From positions 1 to 42,917 of the IMG/VR virus record IMGVR_UViG_3300020596_000043: a stretch of DNA of 42,917 nucleotides, one strand, 5' to 3'. The DNA is from a virus. The first letter of the stretch is position 1. Every line of letters begins with the position of its first letter. Positions 14,559 to 23,395 of the stretch are shown here, in pieces. Below the pieces are notes generated by a model. The model saw nothing but the letters and a program-made list of their open reading frames with translations, ran no database searches and was not told the origin of the DNA. A program made the translations under genes and the position numbers.

Positions 14559-16042
14559 ATGCCGTTGCCCGCTTCGCGCGTCGATTGATTCCCAAATCAT
14601 TCCTTGCTCCGGTCGGGTCTACTGGCTGGTGGCCGCGGTCTATTGAATCTTTTCCCGGAGCGTGGCAGCAGAACACGGTCGTCGATCGATTCTCGGCCGG
14701 ATCTTACTGGGCGGTGTTTGCCTGCATCACGCTCATAGCCAAGGACATTTCCAAAATGCGCCCGCGCGTCATGCAGCGCGACCGAGCTGCAGGGATCTTC
14801 AGTGTGACGGAGATGCGCCCAGTTCTGAATAAACCGAACCATTACCAGACGCGCGTTGAGTTTCTATTCTCATGGATCATCTGCCAGATGCTCTACGGCA
14901 ACACCTATGTGTTGAAGCGTCGGGACGAGCGCGGTTTTGTAGACGCGCTGTACATACTCGACCCTAATCGTGTGATGCCTTTGGTATCGACGGATGGGTC
15001 TGTTTACTATCAACTTCACGCCGACAACCTCGCCAACATGCAGGAAGGGATTGTTGTTCCGGCCTCTGAAATTATCCACGATCGCATGTACACGCTGCAC
15101 CATCCGCTCGTCGGCGTTTCCCCGATCTACGCTTGCGGCATCGCCGCCGTGCAGGGCCTAGCGATTCAAGACAACAGCGCGAAGTTCTTCCAGAACATGA
15201 GCCGCCCAAGCGGAGTTCTTACCGCCCCTGGCGCGATCTCTGACGTGACGGCGACCCGCCTCAAGACCCTTTGGGAAGAGAACTACTCGGGCAACAACAT
15301 CGGGCGAGTTGGCGTGCTGGGCGACGGGTTGAAGTACGAGGGGATGACAATCACGGCGACGGATTCGCAGTTGATCGAACAGCTCAAAATGACCGGGGAA
15401 ATGATCGCCGCGTGCTTCCATGTCCCCGGCTACAAGATCGGCGTCGGCGCGATGCCGACCGTCAGCAACACCGCCGCTCTCAACCAACAGTATTACGATC
15501 AGTGCCTGCAGTACATCATCGAAAAGCTCGAGCTGCGATTGGACGAAGGGCTTGAGATCGAGCCGCCATTCGAGACGTGGCTTGATTTGAGCGGACTGCT
15601 CAGGATGGACCCGGAAGCGCGGTACAAGTCTCACAACGAAGCGATCAATGGCGGCTGGAAGTCCCCCAATGAGGCTCGCAGGGAGGAAGATCTGAAGCCC
15701 GTTGCCGGGGGCGATACTCCGTACATGCAACAGCAGAACTATTCGCTGGCAGCTCTAAACGATCGTGACCGGAAAAGCTCACAGCAAGACCTCAGCAATC
15801 AGGTCGCCGCCCTGCAGTCTTTGATGACCGCGGGGGCAACGGCAGCATTGCCGATTGAATCCATAGCCGCCGCCATGCGCGTCGCTTTCCCGTTCCTTAC
15901 CGATGCTCAAGTTTCTGCGATCGTGAACCCGCTCAAGCCCGTTGAACCGCCTCAGCCTCAGACGCCAGACGAAGGGACGATGGAGCAGGCCTTGTCGTTT
16001 CTTAGGACAGAGATTAGAGGCTCAAATCATGCACGATATTAA
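14555..16042 (+). CDS. HK97-family portal protein
   Basis: A 495-aa protein. Typical segments are VFACITLIAKDIS near residue 55, FLFSWIICQMLYGNTYVLK (about 108-126), a proline-rich entry to the stem, SPIYACGIAAV, and IAACFHVPGYKIG ... NTAALNQQYYDQCLQYIIEKLE in the stem-crown part. It forms the dodecameric ring through which TerL packages DNA. GTG start overlapping the previous stop. It comes after the capsid gene, whereas HK97-type clusters normally run portal-protease-capsid. Confidence 0.92.
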   Translation: MNAVARFARRLIPKSFLAPVGSTGWWPRSIESFPGAWQQNTVVDRFSAGSYWAVFACITLIAKDISKMRPRVMQRDRAAGIFSVTEMRPVLNKPNHYQTRVEFLFSWIICQMLYGNTYVLKRRDERGFVDALYILDPNRVMPLVSTDGSVYYQLHADNLANMQEGIVVPASEIIHDRMYTLHHPLVGVSPIYACGIAAVQGLAIQDNSAKFFQNMSRPSGVLTAPGAISDVTATRLKTLWEENYSGNNIGRVGVLGDGLKYEGMTITATDSQLIEQLKMTGEMIAACFHVPGYKIGVGAMPTVSNTAALNQQYYDQCLQYIIEKLELRLDEGLEIEPPFETWLDLSGLLRMDPEARYKSHNEAINGGWKSPNEARREEDLKPVAGGDTPYMQQQNYSLAALNDRDRKSSQQDLSNQVAALQSLMTAGATAALPIESIAAAMRVAFPFLTDAQVSAIVNPLKPVEPPQPQTPDEGTMEQALSFLRTEIRGSNHARY

Positions 16043-16880
16043 GGCTCTCATGATCGGTATTGCCTCGGTGGTCATTGAGCACACGAATGAATTGCGCAAA
16101 GAGTTCGCCGAAGCTCGAGCGGCTGACGCTGCTGCGTTCGCTGCGTTGAATGAAGAAAAGGACGCGCAAATGGCGGGGCTGGTATCAGCCCTAAACGAAA
16201 AGGCATCAAAGGGAGATCTCCTTCAGGACAGAAACGATCAGGGCGCGCTGGTGGCCGCCCAGTTCGATAAGGCTGTCGCGCTGTTCGCTTCGATGAAGCC
16301 CGCAGACGGGAAGGACGCAACGGACGAGCAGGTGAGCGCGGCGGCTGAGCCGGTCTTGCGCTCAATCGAGCGTGATTTGGTTAAGAAGATGGATAGCTGG
16401 ATCGATGAAATTAAGCTACCCGAAAATGGCGCGACGCCGAGCGACGAGGACGTTGGCAGAGCTGTCGAGAGGGTCGCGGCAAAATGGCAGCTGGAGTTCG
16501 AGCGTCGCGCATCCGACAAGTACGACAAATTTATGGCCGCCCTTCCGAAAGCGAAGGACGGTATTGACGGGCTGGGTTTCGATGATGTCAAGGTCGAGTA
16601 TGACAATGAGCGCGCGCTCGACATCGTATTTGAGCGGGACGGCGCTGAGCGCAGATTCACAATGAAGCTGCCCTTGCCGATATACCGCGAAGTGTTCAAG
16701 CCGGGGACAAATTACGAGCACCACGATCAAGTCACCTATGCGGGCAGCACGTGGCACGCTCTTAAGGCCACCGACGCTCGGCCGGGCGAAGGGAACGAGG
16801 ACTGGCGCCTGGTCGTAAAACGCGGTCGTGACGGGAAGGACTTTGAGCGCGGGTTGGTCGTTGGTAAGGGGGGCAAGTGA
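16029..16880 (+). CDS. coiled-coil protein with C-terminal carbohydrate-binding-like module
   Basis: A 283-aa protein. The ATG at 16029 has GAGG eight bases upstream and overlaps the portal gene by 14 bp. Residues 1-190 are charged and helical (long coiled coil). Residues 215-265 contain FKPGTNYEHHDQVTYAGSTWHALKAT and WRLV, matching the small chitin-binding-like module seen in phage surface proteins. The protein then ends GRDGKDFERG, a short collagen-like stretch. It may be a head or neck surface protein. Collagen-like tails are often repeat-rich in relatives, but here only one Gly-x-x run remains. Confidence 0.6.
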   Translation: MHDIKALMIGIASVVIEHTNELRKEFAEARAADAAAFAALNEEKDAQMAGLVSALNEKASKGDLLQDRNDQGALVAAQFDKAVALFASMKPADGKDATDEQVSAAAEPVLRSIERDLVKKMDSWIDEIKLPENGATPSDEDVGRAVERVAAKWQLEFERRASDKYDKFMAALPKAKDGIDGLGFDDVKVEYDNERALDIVFERDGAERRFTMKLPLPIYREVFKPGTNYEHHDQVTYAGSTWHALKATDARPGEGNEDWRLVVKRGRDGKDFERGLVVGKGGK

Positions 16881-16882
16881 CC

Positions 16883-17218
16883 ATGAAGCTGCTCGTGTCT
16901 CTCGAACTCATGCGAAAGGATTTGAACATGGATCACGACGATTCAGACGAAGAGATTGAAATGAAGATCGCAATGGCGTCGTCAGTGGTCCTGAATTATC
17001 TGAAGGTGCCGTTGACGTTTTATGATGACAGCTCGGGCAGTATTCCAACAGATGCGAATGGTGAACCGGACGTGCCTTTTGAGGTTCGCGCGGCGACTAT
17101 GCTTATGGTCAGGGAATTTTTCAGCGATGACCCGAAGCGCGGCCTCATGGAACACGGCTACTTGCCGCGGCCCGTTATGGCGTTGCTGTATCCGCTACGC
17201 GACCCGGCGCTGGGGTAA
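16883..17218 (+). CDS. head-tail connector, gp6-like
   Basis: A 111-aa helical protein. The ATG at 16883 is preferred over the GTG at 16877 because GGGG lies about ten bases before it. The pattern (LELMRKDLNMD, then DEEIEMKIAMASSVVLNYL, then VRAATMLMVREFF and PRPVMALLYPLRDP) is typical of the gp6/Phage_connect_1 ring protein that sits under the portal. Neighbours on both sides are portal and head-closure genes. Confidence 0.85.
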   Translation: MKLLVSLELMRKDLNMDHDDSDEEIEMKIAMASSVVLNYLKVPLTFYDDSSGSIPTDANGEPDVPFEVRAATMLMVREFFSDDPKRGLMEHGYLPRPVMALLYPLRDPALG

Positions 17219-17221
17219 TGC

Positions 17222-17560
17222 GTGGCTTTTGACTCGCGATCACTTCGGCACCGCATAACGATCGAGCGACCGATCGCCAGACAGAATGCGGACGGCACCG
17301 TGACGACATCATGGCTCCAGGTCGCGGCCAATGTGCCCGCGCAGATAGTGCCGTTGAGCGTGCGCGAGTTCATCGCTTCGCAGTCTGTGCAGAGCGGCAT
17401 AACGACTCGCATCGTGATTCGTTACCGGGCGGGACTCGATGCGGCCATGCGAATCTTGCACAACGGCAGGATATATAATCCGCAGGGCTGGCTAGCGGAT
17501 GCCGACAGCGGCATCCAGTACCTGACAGCGCCATGCTCAGAGGGATTGAATGAAGGATGA
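17222..17560 (+). CDS. head closure / head-tail joining protein
   Basis: A 112-aa beta-barrel-like protein with the SPP1 gp16/Phage_H_T_join pattern: LRHRITIERP, then TSWLQVAANVPAQIVPLS, then SGITTRIVIRYRAGL and MRILHNGRIYNPQGW. It closes the connector after packaging. GTG start, and the end overlaps the next gene by ATGA. Confidence 0.85.
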   Translation: MAFDSRSLRHRITIERPIARQNADGTVTTSWLQVAANVPAQIVPLSVREFIASQSVQSGITTRIVIRYRAGLDAAMRILHNGRIYNPQGWLADADSGIQYLTAPCSEGLNEG

Positions 17561-18087
17561 GCACGTGGACTGTTCTCGCTACCGGACCGAGCATGTCGCA
17601 GGGCTTGGCAGATTTCGTGCGCGGGCGCTGCTGCGTTGTTTCCGTGTCAGACGCCTACCTCCTTGCGTCGTGGGCGGACGCGCTGGTCAGCGCAGACGCG
17701 GCATGGTGGCGTCAGAGACCGGATGCGCTGCTGGTTCCGTCGCGCAAGTTCTCTGCTGTGGATGTGCCGGGGGTGACTCTGGTTCCGCATTGCCCGGAGT
17801 TCGTGCAGGGGACCAACAGCGGGCTGTTGGGCATGAGGGTCGCAAGGATGCTGGGGGCTTCTCGAATCCTGCTGTTGGGATTCGACGCGCAAGGAACTCA
17901 TTTTTTTGGGCCGCACAAGTTACCGTTGAAAGATACCTCCGTGCAAAGGCGCAAGATGTTTGCAGATCAATTTTCAAGATGGCCGCAGGAGCAATGCCCA
18001 GTCATCAACTGCACTCAGGGGAGCGTCCTGACTTGCTTTCCGATGGGCGACATATCGGAGGAACTTCCAAGTGACCCAGCCATTTAG
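17557..18087 (+). CDS. MptE/DUF115-like Rossmann protein
   Basis: A 176-aa protein. It opens with a strand and loop TVLATGPSMSQGLADF and a CVVSVSDAYLLASWADALVSAD segment, and has LGASRILLLGFDA in the middle. These features recall the DUF115/6-hydroxymethylpterin-pyrophosphokinase (MptE)-like and sialyltransferase-like fold. It lies between head closure and the HK97 gp10-like gene and overlaps both, a place where a virion protein is expected. It may modify nucleotide or sugar components. The true substrate is unknown. Confidence 0.55.
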   Translation: MSTWTVLATGPSMSQGLADFVRGRCCVVSVSDAYLLASWADALVSADAAWWRQRPDALLVPSRKFSAVDVPGVTLVPHCPEFVQGTNSGLLGMRVARMLGASRILLLGFDAQGTHFFGPHKLPLKDTSVQRRKMFADQFSRWPQEQCPVINCTQGSVLTCFPMGDISEELPSDPAI

Positions 18088-18541
18088 GCTCCAAGGCACC
18101 GATTTGGCGATCCGTCGATTAAAACAGTTCGGCCCGCAGCTTCAAAAAAAGGGCCTTGGCCGATCGCTGCGCAAGGGCGCTGTGATTGTGAAGAACGCAG
18201 CGGTTCAGAATGCGAAGCGCATCGATGACGAGAGCACGGCGGCGAAGATATGGCGAAGCATTTTGATAAAGACAGATACGCGACTCGGCCGCAGAAACGG
18301 CGGACTGGCATTTAAGGTCGGCGTTCGCGGCGGAGCAAGAAAGACAAAAACGGGGTCGGCTTCGATGGGGCAAACGCCTGACTTGTTTTATTGGCGCTTC
18401 GTAGAATTTGGGACCTCCAGGACTACAGCCAGACCATTCTTGCGCCCAGCACTGGCGGATAACGTCGAGCGCGTGACGGCTGCCGTGGCTGTTGAACTCA
18501 ATAGAGCGGTCGGCATAATTGCGGAAAGAGGTCGCGGCTGA
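18071..18541 (+). CDS. HK97 gp10-like neck/tail component
   Basis: A 156-aa basic protein with the HK97-gp10 pattern: GLGRSLRKGAVIVKNAAVQNAK near residues 28-50, a variable beta hairpin, and FYWRFVEFGTSRTTARPFLRPAL near residues 106-128. The last segment is diagnostic for this family, which sits at the head-tail junction. GTG start overlapping the upstream gene by 17 bp. Confidence 0.9.
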   Translation: MTQPFRLQGTDLAIRRLKQFGPQLQKKGLGRSLRKGAVIVKNAAVQNAKRIDDESTAAKIWRSILIKTDTRLGRRNGGLAFKVGVRGGARKTKTGSASMGQTPDLFYWRFVEFGTSRTTARPFLRPALADNVERVTAAVAVELNRAVGIIAERGRG

Positions 18542-18906
18542 TGGTCCCGATTTTCGAGCTTGCGATATCAGATGCCGCGGTGCGGCTTGCGCTCGGGAAT
18601 AATCCGACCCGGTTCTATACTTTCGGGGAGGCGCAGCAGAACGTGCGCACTCCATACGCTGTCTGGCAACTCGTGTCTGGACTGCCGGAGAATAAACTCG
18701 CTGGCACTCCTGACGAGGATACATTCTCAGTGCAGATCGATTCCTACGCGGACACCGCCGCTCAAGCGAGGACTTCCGCCGTCGCGCTGCGCGGCGCTTT
18801 GGAGCCGCACGGTTACGTTGTTTCGTACAATGGAGAAACAAGAGAGACCGACACGCGGCTTTTTCGTTACTCTTTTTCGATGGACTTGATGGTTGGTAGA
18901 ATTTAA
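18541..18906 (+). CDS. tail completion protein, DUF3168
   Basis: A 121-aa protein. Conserved parts are the N-terminal helix, TPYAVWQLVSG, the strand DTFSVQIDSYADTAAQA and the LRYSFSMD-like ending (FRYSFSMDL). This is the gp17/DUF3168 type that caps the tail tube on the head side. It starts on the last base of the preceding stop codon. Confidence 0.88.
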   Translation: MVPIFELAISDAAVRLALGNNPTRFYTFGEAQQNVRTPYAVWQLVSGLPENKLAGTPDEDTFSVQIDSYADTAAQARTSAVALRGALEPHGYVVSYNGETRETDTRLFRYSFSMDLMVGRI

Positions 18907-18924
18907 TGAACAGGAGATGTTGAG

Positions 18925-19404
18925 ATGAAAACGCAGGGCACAGAACTGTATGTGATTAACCCGGGATCTCCGGCGACGCTGCTGGTCGTCGGCTGCATTA
19001 CGTCAATCGACGGAATCGATGTGACAATTGAACAGAACGAGGTAACGTGTCTTCAGGATCTCGTTCGCCGTTACGAGTCGGGGCTTGGGACGCCAGGCAC
19101 GGCGTCATTCGGGATCTACACTGACCCGTCCGACACTTCGCACGTGCGCTTGCACGTGTTGAAAGTCCTCGGCACTTCGCTTGTGTGGGCTGTGGGTTGG
19201 AGCGATGGAACGGGGGTTGATCCTTCTGTGACGACGCCAACGTCGGGAATTCCCCAGTTCACGCTACCGACTGGTCGCTCGTGGTTGACGTTTGAGGGCT
19301 TCATGAACTCCTTCCCGTTCAGCTTCCAGCAGAACACATCGGTGCAGTCCGCAATCGGGATTCAGGTCTCCGGCGAACCGTTGCTGATTCCTGCGACAAC
19401 CTAA
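18925..19404 (+). CDS. major tail tube protein
   Basis: A 159-aa beta-rich protein with GGAGATG upstream. It starts with TQGTELYVIN, contains two long strands and ends with an insertion and FMNSFPFSFQQNTSVQSAIGI, a typical ending for lambda gpV-type tubes. Its position right before the G/GT chaperone gene supports the call. Tail polymer length is set by the tape measure downstream. Confidence 0.85.
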   Translation: MKTQGTELYVINPGSPATLLVVGCITSIDGIDVTIEQNEVTCLQDLVRRYESGLGTPGTASFGIYTDPSDTSHVRLHVLKVLGTSLVWAVGWSDGTGVDPSVTTPTSGIPQFTLPTGRSWLTFEGFMNSFPFSFQQNTSVQSAIGIQVSGEPLLIPATT

Positions 19405-19416
19405 GAGGGACGACGA

Positions 19417-19752
19417 ATGAGCACGATTGAAGAACTGCAAGCAATGGGCGCGTTTGTGCCCGATGAGCTTGTGCAGCGTACATTGCGGTTCAAACTCGGT
19501 GCAGAAGGCGATGAGCAGGAGGCCACAGTGTTTGTGCGTCGCCTGAGCATCGGTGCGCAAGAGTCGGTGTTCAAGAAGAGCGATGACCCGGATGTTGGGT
19601 ACTCCGTGAAGATGATCTGCGCGGCTATACGGTTGGGCGAGAAAGGCGAGCAGTTGATCCCGCTCGCTATGTCGAAGCAGCTACACCCCGCCATTGCTAC
19701 CGCCATGCTCGATGCTATTTCGGAGGTGAGCGACGCGAAAATAAAAAACTAA
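19417..19752 (+). CDS. tail assembly chaperone, G-type zero-frame product
   Basis: A 111-aa protein: a beta-rich N-part (LRFKLGAEGDEQEATVFVRRLS) and a helical C-part. It lies between tail tube and tape measure, the invariant place for the chaperone G. It ends at TAA (19750-19752) directly after a slippery A AAA AAC, so a fraction of ribosomes will make the longer GT form. Confidence 0.85.
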   Translation: MSTIEELQAMGAFVPDELVQRTLRFKLGAEGDEQEATVFVRRLSIGAQESVFKKSDDPDVGYSVKMICAAIRLGEKGEQLIPLAMSKQLHPAIATAMLDAISEVSDAKIKN

Positions 19753-20075
19753 CAGCCACTGATCGCTTTTATTTCGATCTCGCGCTCGCGCTCGGTGGCA
19801 CCACAGTTGGCGAGCTTAAGCAACGGCTAACACAGGACGAGGTGATTGGGTGGCAGATGTACATATCACAGAACGGTCCGCTCAATCTCGGTCTGCGCTT
19901 CGACTGGGCAATCGCTCGAGCGGTGCAGCCTTTTCTAAAGGATGCCACTGTGCGGCAGCTGATGCCGTTTCCGAAGGAAGACGAAAGAGTGGCGACGCTG
20001 GACGACATGGCGGCATTGTTTAAGGTGGCAGCCGCGAAGACGAAGGCCGTAAAGGTGAAGGCTGATGGCAAGTAG
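19417..20075 (+). CDS. tail assembly chaperone GT fusion via -1 frameshift
   Basis: Slippage on A AAA AAC (19743-19749) moves ribosomes into the -1 frame, where the next codon is CTA at 19749 and the frame stays open to 20075. The added 108 residues (LTATDRFYFDLALALGGTT, VGELKQRLTQDEVIGWQMYI, and a charged end) have the usual T-domain pattern, in which the helix VGEL-x-x-R is typical. The fusion is 219 aa. The T frame has no convincing start of its own. GT binds the tape measure during tail assembly. Confidence 0.88.
19743..19749 (+). promoter_or_regulatory. slippery heptamer A AAA AAC
   Basis: The zero-frame codons are ATA AAA AAC TAA, so both tRNAs can re-pair perfectly one base back. The stop codon follows directly. 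A A AAA AAC/G site at this place is standard for lambda-like tails. No clear downstream pseudoknot was found by eye. Confidence 0.88.
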
Positions 20076-22347
20076 ATCCCTTGGTACGCTGACGCTTGAC
20101 CTGATCGCAAAGATTGGCGGGTTTAGGACCGGCATGGATCAGGCCGCGCGCATTGCCGACACTCGCACGCGATCGATAAACCGATCAATGCAGACTCTGC
20201 AGCGCAGCATCACCACCGTCCTCGGGGCCATCGGCGGCGCGCTGCTCGTTCGCAAAGTCGTCGCCGCCACAATCGAACAGGAGAGCGCGCTGGCGCAGCT
20301 CGAGGCGCGCCTGAAATCTACGGGCAACGCGGCAGGGTTTACTGTCTCCGAACTGTCCAAGATCGCCGGCGAGCTTCAAGGTGCCACAACGTTCGGCGAT
20401 GAAGAGATCCTGGACCTGCAAGCCCGCCTCGCGGCCTTCACGCGGATCACAGGCGAGAATTTCACAGCCGCGACTAAAGCGGCTCTCGATCTCGCTACCG
20501 CAATGGGCACTGACCTTAAATCTGCTGCGCAGGTCGTCGGCCAGTCTCTCAACAACCCATTGCTGGGCATTACGCGGCTGCGCCGTTCGGGCATTGAGTT
20601 TACGAAGACTCAGCAGGATCTCATCAAGGGTTTCGTAGCCACCGGCCAGACGGCCGAAGCGCAGAGCGTCATCCTCGGAGAGCTGAATAAAATCTATGGC
20701 GGTTCTGCACCAGCGGCAGCCGACACGTTTGCAGGAGCCATTGAACAGCTCAAGAAGGCTTTCGGCGATCTGTTCGAGGGCAACGGTGGAATCGGCGACA
20801 ACAAGGCCACAATCCAGGAGCTTGTAGCGTTCCTTCGTTCGCCAGAAACGGTAGCAGCCGCAGCTACTTTAGCCAACGCCATCATCAAGTCATTCGGAGC
20901 CGCCGCCAAGTCCATCGTGTTCCTAGTGCGCCAAGGCGAGGCTCTAGGAAAGTTCTTCATAAGATTCAGAGATTTGACGGCAAACGACGATATCGACGCG
21001 CTGAATGCTCGTGTGAAAAAACGGAGCGCTTCAATAGAGAAGCTGAAGAGCCCGTTTGCGCTTGATTTTACTGGTAGCGTCTCCGCGGCGCTGGAGAAGG
21101 AACGCGCTCAATTACTCCTTCTCATAAAAGACTATGACGCCGCGAAGGCCGCGAGAGAATCGGCGGGCGGCACGACGACTGGGACGGCAGTGATCACGAC
21201 TGCGACTGTTGCGCCACCGTCGCAAGAATTCCTCAAGCTGGAAGAGCAGCTGGAGAAACAGATCGCGCTTTTTGGCAAGGCAGGCGAGGCGGCGAGATTG
21301 GCATACGAGATCGCGTCTGGATCGCTTGCTGACCTGAGCGAGAAAGAAGCGGCGCGCATCCTATCCTTGGCTCGTCAGATCGACGCGCAGGCAGCCTCAG
21401 CGGAGGCGGCAAAGGCGACGGCAGCAGAGCAGCAGCGGATCACTGACGACTTCGCAAAGCGAGAGGAAGCATATGATTCGCTTATAAACAAGACCAACGA
21501 ACTGACCGAAGTCGAGAAGCTTCGCGTTGAAATAAATAACGGGGTCCTTCTCGGGATCACGAGCCAGCAGCAGTCAATCCTCGAATCCCTCGCGCAGCAG
21601 GTCGACGCGGTGAATGCGGTGCGCGAGGCTGAGGACGCTCGCGCGGTAGTCCTGGAGCGCGGCCGTTCGATTATCGAGGCAACCCGCACGCCGTTGGAGA
21701 AGTACGTCGAGCAGCTCAAGGAGATTTATGACCTGTACAACCGCGGGGCCTTTGGCGAAGATCCCGACGCGGCTGCAGAGACCCTGATCAGGGCATCCCA
21801 GCAGGCCGCGAATGAGCTCGAGGCAAGCGCTGAAAAAATCAACAAGTTTGGCGAAGAAGCAACGCGACAGATTCAGGGCCTGATTGCGAACTTTCTGCAA
21901 GACCCATTCCGGGACGGGCTGCAGGGACTCGCTCGCGACTTCGCGCGCCTGCTGCTGCAGATGCAAGCGCAGGCATTGGCGGCGAAGATCGGTGAGAAGC
22001 TTTTTGGCGCTGATGGACTCGGCTCTGGCGGTGGGGGTTTCCTCAGCGGTCTGTTCAGATCAATATTCGGCGGCACACGCGACAGCGGCGGCAGAGGGCA
22101 GCCGGGCCGAGCGTATGCGATCGGCACTGGCGCGCAGCCGGAGATGTTCATTCCAGATTCGCCCGGCACCTTTGTCCCGCGCGACATGATGAGTTCGCCG
22201 AACATCACCGTCCGGCCGCAGATCGTGAACGTTCGCGACCCGTCAGAGATACCCCAAGCGCTGCAGTCCAACGAAGGCGAGCAAGCGATCCTGAACGTTA
22301 TAGCGCGCAACCCCAGCTTCGTGCGCGGGTTGCTGCAGGGAGGATGA
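20065..22347 (+). CDS. tape measure protein
   Basis: A 760-aa protein. It opens GTLTLDLIAKIGGFRTGMDQAAR, as in lambda-H-type tape measures, and has a hydrophobic helix near 48-68 (TTVLGAIGGALLVRKVVAA). Long coiled coils run from about 370 to 600. A basic/Gly-rich C-domain carries AYAIGTGAQPEMFIPDSPGTFVP near 688-710, the standard ending. At about 1.5 angstrom per residue it predicts a tail of roughly 110 nm. It overlaps the GT frame by 11 bp. Confidence 0.92.
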   Translation: MASRSLGTLTLDLIAKIGGFRTGMDQAARIADTRTRSINRSMQTLQRSITTVLGAIGGALLVRKVVAATIEQESALAQLEARLKSTGNAAGFTVSELSKIAGELQGATTFGDEEILDLQARLAAFTRITGENFTAATKAALDLATAMGTDLKSAAQVVGQSLNNPLLGITRLRRSGIEFTKTQQDLIKGFVATGQTAEAQSVILGELNKIYGGSAPAAADTFAGAIEQLKKAFGDLFEGNGGIGDNKATIQELVAFLRSPETVAAAATLANAIIKSFGAAAKSIVFLVRQGEALGKFFIRFRDLTANDDIDALNARVKKRSASIEKLKSPFALDFTGSVSAALEKERAQLLLLIKDYDAAKAARESAGGTTTGTAVITTATVAPPSQEFLKLEEQLEKQIALFGKAGEAARLAYEIASGSLADLSEKEAARILSLARQIDAQAASAEAAKATAAEQQRITDDFAKREEAYDSLINKTNELTEVEKLRVEINNGVLLGITSQQQSILESLAQQVDAVNAVREAEDARAVVLERGRSIIEATRTPLEKYVEQLKEIYDLYNRGAFGEDPDAAAETLIRASQQAANELEASAEKINKFGEEATRQIQGLIANFLQDPFRDGLQGLARDFARLLLQMQAQALAAKIGEKLFGADGLGSGGGGFLSGLFRSIFGGTRDSGGRGQPGRAYAIGTGAQPEMFIPDSPGTFVPRDMMSSPNITVRPQIVNVRDPSEIPQALQSNEGEQAILNVIARNPSFVRGLLQGG

Positions 22348-22351
22348 AGCG

Positions 22352-23392
22352 ATGGCATGGGCAAGCGGAACGGCAACAGATTGGATGGACTTCTTGAGGA
22401 AGATCCGCGACTACTCGGATGGCACGATTGATCCAGCGGTCCACGCTTCGATAACGAGCGGGGTCATTGTTCCCGTTGCGGATCGATGGACTGTGCTGAC
22501 GAACGGAGCAGGCCAGCCGGGCATTCCCGCGTCGGGCTTCGCAACGGACGGAGAGGTGTATTTGCAGGGGCCTGGGTCTGATCCGACCGACGAGGTGATC
22601 GTCGGGCTTAGGACCTACAGGAACGCGGGCGCGAATATCTTCGGCATTGAGCTTAGGGGCTACACGGCATTTGACGACGGCCTGACCTTCACAACGATGC
22701 CGGGCAGATCCCCCGCGGCCCACTCTGCATTCGACGACGCGACATTCAACTGTTGGTTCTGGGTCAATCGTCGACGCGTGATGGCGCTGGCTAGGGTCGG
22801 CACCACTGACATTTTAATCCACTTCGGTTTCATTCAACAGTTCGGCACGCGCAATCAGTTTCCATACCCGTTGCTGATCTCTGGGTCTGCATCAGATACG
22901 GCGATCTCTTTTCAGACAAACAACTTCGCCCATTCATGCCTGCCAGACCCCGCGCTAAATGCCGCGCATCTTCGTTGGGTTGATGGAACGTGGCAGAGCT
23001 TCTCCAACTATGGCGCAGTGGTTAATTCTGGAAGGACTCAGGCCAGAAACTCGACTGGCAACGTCATATGGCCGCAGCGAAACCCGACTACTGATTCAGG
23101 CGAAGCTGCAGCGAACTTGTCGGCGGGTAACGAGGACGCAGTGTTTGAGGCATTCACGACGGGCGTAGCGCCATACGTAACCTCTTCGCTTATAGGTGCT
23201 TACAGCATGTTCCCGGCCACGCTGTTCAACGCTTCGGCGATTGTGGGAAGGGTGGACGGATTATTCGCAACCTTCGGGCTTGGACTCGTTCCAGGCGATA
23301 CACTGACTGATGCCTCTTCACAGATCCACGACGTTTTCGCGAACACTTGGCGAACAGAGCCGCTGGACTTTTTCGCGATTCGCAGGGAGTAG
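22352..23392 (+). CDS. minor tail protein A (paralogue pair)
   Basis: A 346-aa beta-rich protein placed between tape measure and tip genes. The N-terminal helix (TDWMDFLRKIRDY) is followed by a strand-rich body with IVGLRTYRNAGANIFGIELRGYTAF, and by NCWFWVNRRRVMALARVG, which reads like a binding-face strand set. It appears related to the next gene in length and layout (helix, GLR strand, long loop, VPGD near the end). A virion tip role is inferred. Confidence 0.6.
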   Translation: MAWASGTATDWMDFLRKIRDYSDGTIDPAVHASITSGVIVPVADRWTVLTNGAGQPGIPASGFATDGEVYLQGPGSDPTDEVIVGLRTYRNAGANIFGIELRGYTAFDDGLTFTTMPGRSPAAHSAFDDATFNCWFWVNRRRVMALARVGTTDILIHFGFIQQFGTRNQFPYPLLISGSASDTAISFQTNNFAHSCLPDPALNAAHLRWVDGTWQSFSNYGAVVNSGRTQARNSTGNVIWPQRNPTTDSGEAAANLSAGNEDAVFEAFTTGVAPYVTSSLIGAYSMFPATLFNASAIVGRVDGLFATFGLGLVPGDTLTDASSQIHDVFANTWRTEPLDFFAIRRE

Positions 23393-23395
23393 CCA

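Noticed and set aside
19842-20075. Independent 77-aa gene for the T part
   Set aside because: The coding pattern of the T domain begins at 19749, well before this ATG, and the slippery site explains its expression.
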